NCBI GenBank assembly: GCA_029263395.1
Contig: JAJCXO010000043.1
Location: forward strand, 1-64,000
Reading direction: 5' to 3'
Origin: Acidobacteriota bacterium
GTDB taxonomy: Bacteria > Acidobacteriota > Thermoanaerobaculia > Multivoradales > J023
Length of the DNA stretch: 64,000 nucleotides
The notes beneath the pieces were generated by a model, which saw nothing but the letters and a program-made list of their open reading frames with translations, was not told the origin of the DNA and searched no databases. The translations under genes were made by a program, and so were the position numbers. Within the stretch, counting starts at the first letter, position 1. Every line of letters begins with the position of its first letter. This document shows, one piece after another, positions 52,591-59,938 of this stretch.

Positions 52591-54870
52591 TTACGACGAC
52601 GGATTGGCTTTTTTGCGTTTGTGCCGCCACGACCGGCGATGTTCCAACATCAACTGTTGGGTAGCGAGCCCGGTACCATCGGCTGGTCGCAACGATTTGA
52701 AACTGCCATCCGACCGCAGGCATCGTGCAGAGTGGGTGTCGCGCAGGTGAGTGAACAAAATGTCGTCACGCACCGCTTCGCGAATGGTCGCGTCGTCGAT
52801 TGGGAAGAGCGTTTCGACGCGCCCACCGAGGTTGCGAGGCATGAGATCGGCGCTGCCGGTGAGAATCTCTTCGTCACCACCGTTGTGGAAGTAGAAGATG
52901 CGGGAGTGTTCGAGAAAACGCCCGACGATCGAAGTCACCGTGATGTTCTCGCTGATGCCGGCAACCCCTGGGCGCAGGCAGCAGATCCCGCGAATTTGCA
53001 GCTCCACTTTGACTCCGGCACGGGAGGCGCGGTAAAGCGCCTGGATGCAGGCTTTGTCGGCCAGCGAGTTGAGTTTGAAGGCGATATGTCCCTTGCCGTG
53101 TACTGCGTGGCCTTCGATCTCGCGCTCGATACGTTGCAGGATCTCGGAGCGCATGATGGCCGGAGCTACCAGCAGTCTGCGATAGGACTCCTTACGCGAG
53201 TAGCCGGTGAGGGCGTTGAACAGATCCGAGACGTCGGTGGCGAGTCTGGGCTCGGCGCTGAGATAACCTAAGTCGGTATAGATGCGAGCTGTCACCGGGT
53301 TGTAGTTGCCGGTGCCGAGATGCACGTAGCGGGTGATGCCGTCCTTTTCGCGCCGCACCACTAGGCTCATCTTGGCGTGGGTTTTGAGCCCGAGCAATCC
53401 GTAGACCACGTGTACGCCCGCGTTTTCCAGCGCCCGTGCCCAGACAATGTTGTTGGTCTCGTCGAAGCGTGCCTTGAGCTCCACCAGCACCGCCACCTGT
53501 TTACCGTTCTCCCGGGCCTCCATCAGCGCCTTGACGATGGGCGAGTCCGGCCCGACTCGGTACAGCGTCTGCTTGATCGTGAGGACGTCGGGGTCCGTCG
53601 CCGCTTCGCGGATGAAGTCGACCACTGGATTAAAGCTGTCGTAGGGGTGATAAAGCAGGATACTGCGTCGCTTCAGCAGCGAGAACAGACTCTCTTCACC
53701 CGTCAGGGCAGACGGTATGTAGGGCAGAAAGGGCACATCCTTGAGCTCGGGCCGATCGAGCTGGTAGAGCTCGATAACATCGGCCAAGCCGATGGGCCCA
53801 TCCACCGATTGGGTCTGGTAAAGCGCCAGTTCGAGATTGCGAATCAGAATGTCGCGGACGCGCTCCGGCATCCGATCGTCGACTTCCAGGCGTACCGCGA
53901 AGCCGAAGTGGCGCTGGCCGACGATTTCCTCCATCGCTTCCAATAGGTCGGAGGCTTCGTCTTCCTCAATCTCGAAGTCGGCGTCACGCGTGACCCGGAA
54001 GGGGTAGGCCGCCGAAATCTCGATGTCGGGAAACAACATGTCGAGATTGGCTGCGATCACTTCTTCGAGCCACACAAAATGGTTGGAAGAGCGCAGTTCG
54101 GCCAAGCCGAGCTGTTCATAAGCCTCGGCTTTTTCTTCGGTGGGAATCCGCAGCAGTCGGGGAAAGATCTGTGGCACCTTGAGCCGTGCAAAGCGCTCTT
54201 CGCCACTGGGGTGATTGACCACCACCGCCAAATTGATGCTGAGATTTGAGATGTGTGGGAATGGATGCCCGGGATCGAAGGCCAGCGGCGTCAACGCTGG
54301 GAAAATCTCTTGTTTGAAATGCCGACGTAACAGCTGACGCTGTTTGCGCTTGAGATCGGCGTAGGCCACGATCTCGATGTCGGCCTGCTTCAGCTTGGGC
54401 ATCAGGTCCGATTTCCAGCACTGCGCGGCGCTGGCGAGCATCGGCTCGAGGCACTCTCGGATGCTGGCGAGCTGTTCGGCTGGCGTCATACCGTCCGGCG
54501 GTGCGGTCAACACACCGGTCGCCAACTGGCGCCGCAGCCCAGCCACACGGATCATGAAAAACTCATCGAGATTCGACGAAAAGATCGATAGGAACTTGAC
54601 CCGCTCGAGCAGAGGGTTGGAATTGTCGAGAGCTTCTTCCAACACTCGGCGGTTGAACTCCAACCAGCTCAGCTCACGGTTGATGAACAGGCCAACATCG
54701 TCGAGATCGGGACCTGGTGGTGACTGCTCGGAGGTCACGGTGGGGCTGAGATCACCGCCGTCCTCGGGAGCCTTAGAGGTCCGGGGAGCCTTGGAGGTCC
54801 GGGGAGCCTTGGAGGTCTGGGCGGCTTTCGATGGGCGCGGTTTGGTCGACGACATGAGCTTGTCTTTCAT
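52591..54870 (-). CDS. ppk1: Polyphosphate kinase
   Basis: 759-aa enzyme that builds polyphosphate from ATP. The N-terminal domain is RELSWLEFNRRVLEEALDNS (about 61-80), and the catalytic part has TIKQTLYRVGPDSPIVKALM, KARFDETNNIVWARALENAG and YGLLGLKTHAKMSLVVRRE. YVHLGTGNYNP and FLEHSRIFYFHNG follow, with the catalytic His in FLEHSRI. The extreme N-terminus is a Lys/Ser/Pro-rich tail with three SKAPRT-type repeats, from an 18-bp DNA duplication. ATG 54870 is chosen; the frame stays open into the ppx gene but that is not coding. It follows ppx by 44 bp. It is convergent with CYTH. Confidence 0.93.
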   Translation of the reverse strand: MKDKLMSSTKPRPSKAAQTSKAPRTSKAPRTSKAPEDGGDLSPTVTSEQSPPGPDLDDVGLFINRELSWLEFNRRVLEEALDNSNPLLERVKFLSIFSSNLDEFFMIRVAGLRRQLATGVLTAPPDGMTPAEQLASIRECLEPMLASAAQCWKSDLMPKLKQADIEIVAYADLKRKQRQLLRRHFKQEIFPALTPLAFDPGHPFPHISNLSINLAVVVNHPSGEERFARLKVPQIFPRLLRIPTEEKAEAYEQLGLAELRSSNHFVWLEEVIAANLDMLFPDIEISAAYPFRVTRDADFEIEEDEASDLLEAMEEIVGQRHFGFAVRLEVDDRMPERVRDILIRNLELALYQTQSVDGPIGLADVIELYQLDRPELKDVPFLPYIPSALTGEESLFSLLKRRSILLYHPYDSFNPVVDFIREAATDPDVLTIKQTLYRVGPDSPIVKALMEARENGKQVAVLVELKARFDETNNIVWARALENAGVHVVYGLLGLKTHAKMSLVVRREKDGITRYVHLGTGNYNPVTARIYTDLGYLSAEPRLATDVSDLFNALTGYSRKESYRRLLVAPAIMRSEILQRIEREIEGHAVHGKGHIAFKLNSLADKACIQALYRASRAGVKVELQIRGICCLRPGVAGISENITVTSIVGRFLEHSRIFYFHNGGDEEILTGSADLMPRNLGGRVETLFPIDDATIREAVRDDILFTHLRDTHSARCLRSDGSFKSLRPADGTGLATQQLMLEHRRSWRHKRKKANPSS

Positions 54871-54914
54871 CTTGAAATGAAGAGTTGTTTGAGGATCAGG
54901 TAACCGTTCGAAGT

Positions 54915-56483
54915 CTAAGTTGATGCAACCGGATCGTTTTTGCCGAAACGGAGTTTGATACCCGCTGCTTTGAGATACGTTTTTTCGAGCGCCAAATCGG
55001 CGGCGGTCAACGGATGCTGGGCCAACCAGCCCATCGGAAACTCGAGTTCGAGTTTGTGTGGGCAAGCGATCAGCCGGATCTCGGGTAACGTCCGTTGGCT
55101 GCGGCTTCGGTTGAGCAGGCAGCTCAGCCGCAACAGCACACACAACTGGATCGTGGTGTGGGCAGTTTTGGGCGGCAGCTCGGCGAACAGAGCTCGAGGG
55201 AACTTGCGTCGTACACCGCGCACCAGTCGCGACAGGATCCGTTGATCCGGGAGCGAAAAGCCCGGCATATTCGAGTGGTCGAGAAGATAGGCGCCATGTT
55301 TGTGAAATCCGCTGTGCCCAATACCCAGACCGATCTCGTGCAGATTAGCTCCCCAAGTGAGCAATAGCCGAGAGCGTTCGCGATCCAAATCCCAAGCGTC
55401 CGCCACCTGGTCGAGGCAGCGCAGAGCTGTTGCCTGGACGCGACGAGCCTGTGGCACGTCGATATGGTACTGCTCGACAAAGCGCTGAATCGTGCGATCG
55501 CGGACGTCCTCGCGACGGATGCGTCCGAGCAAGTCGTAGAGCACTCCCTCACGGAGTGCGCCGGTGGAAACCATCATCTGTTCAACGCCGAGACTGTCGA
55601 ACACCGCACTGAGAATTGCGACACCGCCAGGCAAAACTTTGGCGCGATCGGCTTTGAGCCCGGTGAGCTCGAGCTGGTCCACATGGCCCACGCTGCAGAT
55701 CTCTTTCCGCAACCGATTGAGACCCTCAGGGGTGATGCCGCGTTCGCTCCAACCATTCTGGCGCAGGATCCCGGCGACCGCATGAATAGTGCCTGAGGCA
55801 CCTGCGCAACTTTCCCAACCCACGTAGCGGAAGTCGGCCGCTATCGGGCGCAATTCGAGGTTGGCGGCGGTGGTTGCTTTGCGCATTCGCTTGCGGCTGA
55901 TCTTGCCGCCGGGAAAAAAGGCCAGGGTGTAGCCGACGCAACCCATGTAGAGGCTCTCGGCGCGAATCGGCTCGAAGGCCTCACCTACAATGCACTCCGT
56001 CGAACCGCCGCCGATATCAACTACCAGCCGTTTGCTCTGGGCACCGGGAAGGCTGTGACAGGCTCCCAAAAAAATCAGTCGGGCCTCTTCTTGACCCGAA
56101 ATCACTTCGATGCTGTGGCCCAGGGCAGTTTCCGCTCGATCGAGAAACCCACCGCTGTCGCGCGCTTTGCGCAGGGTATTCGTACCCACCGCACGCACGC
56201 TGCTATGGGGAAAATCGCGCAGTCGTTGTCCGAACTTCTGCAAACAATCGAGGGCGCGCCGTTCGCCTTCGGCGGTCAGTCGTTTGAGTGAGTCGAGGCA
56301 CTCGGCGAGGCGGACGCCCTCGCGCAGGCGATCGAGCAAACGCAACTCGTCGTTGACTACGCGTGCGATCACCATGCGAAAGCTATTCGAGCCGAGATCA
56401 ACAGCGGCCAGAATCTGAGGCCGTCGTGGTGCGGGCTCTCTGCCTGCACTCATTTCGTCATAGTCCGTGTTGCCGTAGTCCAT
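54915..56483 (-). CDS. ppx: Exopolyphosphatase / GppA family protein
   Basis: 522-aa member of the Ppx/GppA phosphatase family, an ASKHA fold. LAAVDLGSNSFRMVIARV and LVVDIGGGSTECIVG are the phosphate-binding loops; GASGTIHAVAGIL follows. The C-terminal half is the HD-like helical domain, with LHEIGLGIGHSGFHKHGAYL. It releases phosphate from polyphosphate, or hydrolyses pppGpp; its position 44 bp before ppk1 favours the first. ATG 56483 or 56453 may start it. The divergent CYTH-CHAD gene begins within about 90 bp, so the two promoters share a short region. Confidence 0.9.
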   Translation of the reverse strand: MDYGNTDYDEMSAGREPAPRRPQILAAVDLGSNSFRMVIARVVNDELRLLDRLREGVRLAECLDSLKRLTAEGERRALDCLQKFGQRLRDFPHSSVRAVGTNTLRKARDSGGFLDRAETALGHSIEVISGQEEARLIFLGACHSLPGAQSKRLVVDIGGGSTECIVGEAFEPIRAESLYMGCVGYTLAFFPGGKISRKRMRKATTAANLELRPIAADFRYVGWESCAGASGTIHAVAGILRQNGWSERGITPEGLNRLRKEICSVGHVDQLELTGLKADRAKVLPGGVAILSAVFDSLGVEQMMVSTGALREGVLYDLLGRIRREDVRDRTIQRFVEQYHIDVPQARRVQATALRCLDQVADAWDLDRERSRLLLTWGANLHEIGLGIGHSGFHKHGAYLLDHSNMPGFSLPDQRILSRLVRGVRRKFPRALFAELPPKTAHTTIQLCVLLRLSCLLNRSRSQRTLPEIRLIACPHKLELEFPMGWLAQHPLTAADLALEKTYLKAAGIKLRFGKNDPVAST

Positions 56484-56572
56484 GGTGCTCTAGTGTAGCT
56501 CGGATAGCTTACGTTGGATGCGGTGACGGTGCGAAGACGTGCTGGTGGACTTGGTGGGTCGACAACTTCGAA

Positions 56573-58237
56573 ATGGGTATCGAGTTGATCGCAGCAGATG
56601 AGTTTAGAATCTGTGGTGTGAGTTTTACCAAACTAAAAAGTGTCACGTATGTAATGCCACCGGAGATGGACTTCGAACGTCTCCGTGCCGAGCTGAGTCC
56701 GCACTTCCGGCTGTTGGCAGTAGCTGGGCGTCCTCACCGAGTGGCCGATTTCGATACCTTCGATTGGCGGCTTCATCGAGCGGGCGGTCGTTTGCGTCTG
56801 GCGCCGGCTACCCGAGGGGTGTTGCCTACTCGGGGAAGTGTGCTGAGCTGGTCCCGGGTGCACGGGGCAGCATCCGATGTGTCGTGGGCGACGCGGACGG
56901 TGCCGTCGCTGATCAGAGACTTCCCTGCCGGGCCGCTACGCGAGACCCTAGCACCGATCGTGCAGATGCGTTGTCTGCAACCGGTGGTTGAACTCGAGGT
57001 GAGCAGTTGGCAAGTGCGAATCCTCGATCGGCGCGACAAAACCGTCGTGCGGTTACAGTTTGAGCAATCGGTTGCCGTCGAACCGGGAAGCTCGGCCGAG
57101 CCGGTGCCCTTGCCGCCACTCCTCAGGCTTCGTCCGGTGCGAGGTTATGCCAAGGCCTGGAAGCGCCTGGTGCAGTATCTCGAGTCCGAGTTGGATCTCG
57201 TCGAGCTTGCCGGTTCCGAACTCGATCTTGCGCTGGCCGCGATCGGACGTCATCCCGGGGACTATACGTCGAAGGTGGTGATCGATCTCGATCCTGAGAT
57301 GCCAGCAGGCGAAGCAACCCAGCACATTCATCGCGAGTTGTTGGCAGCGATGCGGCGCAACGAGCTCGGCACCCGCAAGGATCTCGACTCCGAGTTTCTG
57401 CACGATTTTCGTGTTGCGGTGCGCCGTTCTCGCTCGGCCCTGACACAAATCAAGAACGTTTATCCCGCCGCCGCCATCGCTCGTTTCAAACCCGAGCTGG
57501 CATGGCTTGGCGGGATCACCGGTCCCACTCGAGACCTCGACGTCTATCTGCTGAAGATGGAAGACTATTCGGATCAGCTGTCTGCCGCCGCCCGGCCGCA
57601 TTTCGAGCCGCTGATTGACCACTTGCGCAGCGAGCAGCGGCGCGCCCAGCGACGGATGGCGCGGGCGATGAACTCACGTCGTTATCGGGATCTGCTGGCG
57701 GCTTGGGAGCACTTTCTGACGGTGCCACTCGATCTTGGGCCGTCCGATCCCGGGACATCCGATCTCGAAACGCCGGCTAACGCCGCACGACCAATCGCCG
57801 AGCTTGCCTCGGAACGAATCTGGAAGGTTTACCGTCGGGTGATCAAACGTGGCGGGATGATTAATGACGACACGCCCGCTGATCCAGTCCACGAGCTGCG
57901 CATCGAATGTAAGAAGCTGCGCTACTTGATGGAGTTCTTTCGCGGCTTCTACGACGCACCAGCGATCAACCAGTTGATCAAGTCGCTCAAACAGCTCCAG
58001 GACAACCTCGGCAACTTCAACGACTGTGAAGTCCAGCGTGGGGGGCTGATCGGTTTTGCTGAAGCCATGCAGCGCCAAGGCAAAGCGCCAGTGTTCACGC
58101 TGATGGCGATCGGTCGGTTGGCAGACGATCTGGAAGCCGGGCAGCTACACGAGCGGCGTGTTTTTGGCCAGAAGTTTGCCCGCTTTTCTACGCCTGAGAA
58201 TCAGCATCTGGCAAAACAGCTGTTTGGTCCTTCCTGA
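56573..58237 (+). CDS. CHAD protein with CYTH-like N-terminal domain
   Basis: 554-aa protein. Residues about 25-230 resemble a diverged CYTH domain (DTFDWRLHRAGGRLRLAP). From about 260 a CHAD domain runs to the end, with two helical bundles carrying the conserved basic/His motifs FLHDFRVAVRRSRSAL and PVHELRIECKKLRYLMEFF. CHAD domains bind polyphosphate and locate to polyphosphate granules, so this product is a likely granule-associated protein. The start is uncertain: ATG 56573 is used, GTG 56618 and ATG 56654 are alternatives, and none has a good ribosome site. It is divergent from ppx and upstream of pstS. Confidence 0.8.
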   Translation: MGIELIAADEFRICGVSFTKLKSVTYVMPPEMDFERLRAELSPHFRLLAVAGRPHRVADFDTFDWRLHRAGGRLRLAPATRGVLPTRGSVLSWSRVHGAASDVSWATRTVPSLIRDFPAGPLRETLAPIVQMRCLQPVVELEVSSWQVRILDRRDKTVVRLQFEQSVAVEPGSSAEPVPLPPLLRLRPVRGYAKAWKRLVQYLESELDLVELAGSELDLALAAIGRHPGDYTSKVVIDLDPEMPAGEATQHIHRELLAAMRRNELGTRKDLDSEFLHDFRVAVRRSRSALTQIKNVYPAAAIARFKPELAWLGGITGPTRDLDVYLLKMEDYSDQLSAAARPHFEPLIDHLRSEQRRAQRRMARAMNSRRYRDLLAAWEHFLTVPLDLGPSDPGTSDLETPANAARPIAELASERIWKVYRRVIKRGGMINDDTPADPVHELRIECKKLRYLMEFFRGFYDAPAINQLIKSLKQLQDNLGNFNDCEVQRGGLIGFAEAMQRQGKAPVFTLMAIGRLADDLEAGQLHERRVFGQKFARFSTPENQHLAKQLFGPS

Positions 58238-58322
58238 AGCCGTCGACAAGGCCGAACCGGCATTCGGCGCGAGGTCAGGTACTTTGGGGTGAAATGGCTG
58301 TTTCAGCCACGTTGATGATGAT

Positions 58323-58340
58323 CTTCACCAGATCTTCATC
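58323..58340 (+). promoter_or_regulatory. PHO-box-like direct repeat upstream of pstS
   Basis: CTTCACC at 58323-58329 and CTTCATC at 58334-58340 form a direct repeat with an 11-bp period. This spacing is the hallmark of PhoB/PhoP sites, and the sequence resembles the GTTCACC repeats known in Streptomyces. It lies about 265 bp before pstS, farther than usual, and no regulator gene is in the window. Confidence 0.45.
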
Positions 58341-58425
58341 AAGCCTGAGTGGCACGTTTACGTGATCCTCACATGATACGGCTACTTTCCCCTTGTAACC
58401 CCCAGCGGGGTTCCTTGGGCGAGAT

Positions 58426-58455
58426 GCCGACGGGACCAGTGCCGACGGGACCAGT
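58426..58455. repeat. 15-bp tandem repeat, two copies
   Basis: GCCGACGGGACCAGT is exactly repeated at 58426-58440 and 58441-58455 in the 367-bp gap between the CHAD gene and pstS. The rest of this gap holds the PHO-box-like repeat and GGAGGAAAG before pstS, and no gene. The purpose of the repeat is unknown. Confidence 0.75.
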
Positions 58456-58604
58456 GGACTTGGTGCATGAGCTTCCCGAGACCGGTCTAGGTCAGACACC
58501 ACGGCTGAGGCACCGCTGACGGGAAGTTGGAACTCCGGGCTCGAGTCCGTTGCTTCCATGGCCCAGGCGAGATTCGCTGAATCAGAACTCATTGGAGGAA
58601 AGCA

Positions 58605-59585
58605 ATGGTCAAATATCGCAATACTGCCGCCGCCGCCGTCTGTGCTCTCTTGGTGGCGGGTCCAGCTGCCGGCCAAGTCAAGGTTGACGACAATCTCCCC
58701 ACCTACAAAACCGTTTCGGGAGTGGCCGGAACGATCAAGAGTGTTGGCTCTGACACTCTCAACAACCTCATGACCCTGTGGGCTGAGAAATTCAAAGAGA
58801 AGTATCCCAGCGTGCAGGTCGAGATCGAGGGCAAGGGTTCCTCGACCGCGCCGCCGGCTCTGATTGCTGGTGCTTCCAACTTCGGCCCCATGAGCCGGGC
58901 GATGAAGGACAAGGAGCAGGACGAGTTCGAGAAGAAGTTTGGCTACAAGCCGATCGCCGTACAAACCTCGATCGACATGCTTGCGGTGTACGTGCACAAG
59001 GACAACCCGATCGCCAAGACCGGCCTGTCGTTGCCGCAAGTGGACGCCATCTTCTCCGCCACCCGCAAGGGTGGCCACGATAGCGCCATCGACACTTGGG
59101 GCCAGACCGGACTCAGTGGCAACTGGGCCAACAAGTCAATCAGCCTGTACGGTCGTAACTCGGCCTCGGGAACCTACGGATATTTCAAGAAGCATGCCCT
59201 CTTCAAGGGTGACTACAGGGACTCCGTGAAGGAACAGCCGGGTTCGAGCTCGGTGGTCCAGGGTGTGGCCAGCGACATGGGTGGCATTGGTTACAGTGGC
59301 CTCGGCTACAAGACGGCTGACGTCGCCACCGTACCGTTGGCCAAGAAGCACGGCGACAAAGTGATTCCCGCCTCCCCGGACGCCGTTGCCAACTATCCTT
59401 TGGCCCGTTTCCTCTTGGTCTACGTCAACAAGCAGCCGGGCAAAGATATCGATCCCCTGCGTCGTGAATTCCTCAAGCTGATCTTCAGTAAGGAAGGCCA
59501 GGAAGTGGTCGTCAAAGACGGTTATTTGCCGGTCTCGTACGACATCGCCAAGAAGACCCTTGCTGGGGTCGGGATCGATATCTAG
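58605..59585 (+). CDS. pstS: Phosphate ABC transporter substrate-binding protein
   Basis: 326-aa periplasmic phosphate-binding protein. The signal peptide (1-23) ends with PAAGQ and has no lipobox. Phosphate ligands lie in GSDTLNNLMTLW (about 48-59), GKGSSTAPPALIAG (about 76-89) and SLYGRNSASGTYGYF (about 180-194), the usual Ser/Thr-rich loops of PstS. GGAGGAAAGCA precedes the ATG. It is the first gene of pstS-pstC-pstA. The 353 bp to pstC probably allow the higher PstS expression typical for binding proteins. Confidence 0.93.
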   Translation: MVKYRNTAAAAVCALLVAGPAAGQVKVDDNLPTYKTVSGVAGTIKSVGSDTLNNLMTLWAEKFKEKYPSVQVEIEGKGSSTAPPALIAGASNFGPMSRAMKDKEQDEFEKKFGYKPIAVQTSIDMLAVYVHKDNPIAKTGLSLPQVDAIFSATRKGGHDSAIDTWGQTGLSGNWANKSISLYGRNSASGTYGYFKKHALFKGDYRDSVKEQPGSSSVVQGVASDMGGIGYSGLGYKTADVATVPLAKKHGDKVIPASPDAVANYPLARFLLVYVNKQPGKDIDPLRREFLKLIFSKEGQEVVVKDGYLPVSYDIAKKTLAGVGIDI

Positions 59586-59938
59586 TCGAAGGGATCCCGG
59601 TTGCTGGAGGCAGCTAGCCTCCGAGTCAGCCGTTGTTGATAAGGAGGAGTGGGCTGGCCCTTCTTCTCCTGGGTGGTGGCGTCGGCTCTCATCGCGGAGA
59701 GGAGGGTCTCGCCCCACCCGTCTTGGTTTCGTTCGTTGAGTCCTCTCCGCATACTCAGGGCGCCTCTTCCCATCCCGCATGACACCACTTTCCGTAAGAG
59801 ACCCTCTCCCCCATGCCACCCATCTCGCACGAGTCCCATCTCCGCATGGGACCCACCCACACAATGCCCACTAGCTCGCTGGTGTCCCAGTTTTTCGTGA
59901 TCCTTGGGGGATGACCGAAATTCTTCGAAGAAGGTTTT
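59586..59938. other. pstS-pstC intergenic region with hairpins
   Basis: 353 bp with no gene. Two perfect small hairpins are visible: GGAGGC/GCCTCC at 59606-59622, close after the pstS stop, and GTCCCAT/ATGGGAC at 59833-59852. The first may limit read-through and so raise PstS over the permease. No T tract follows it. Confidence 0.5.

Noticed and set aside
54871-55143. Longer N-terminus of ppk1
   Set aside because: It would overlap the ppx coding region and has no counterpart in Ppk1 proteins.
56363-56572. Extension of the CHAD gene into the divergent ppx gene
   Set aside because: This part is antisense to the start of ppx and shows no domain similarity.
58275-59078. 267-codon open frame antisense to pstS
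   Set aside because: It overlaps a well-supported pstS gene, has no recognisable domain, and long antisense frames are expected in GC-rich coding DNA.
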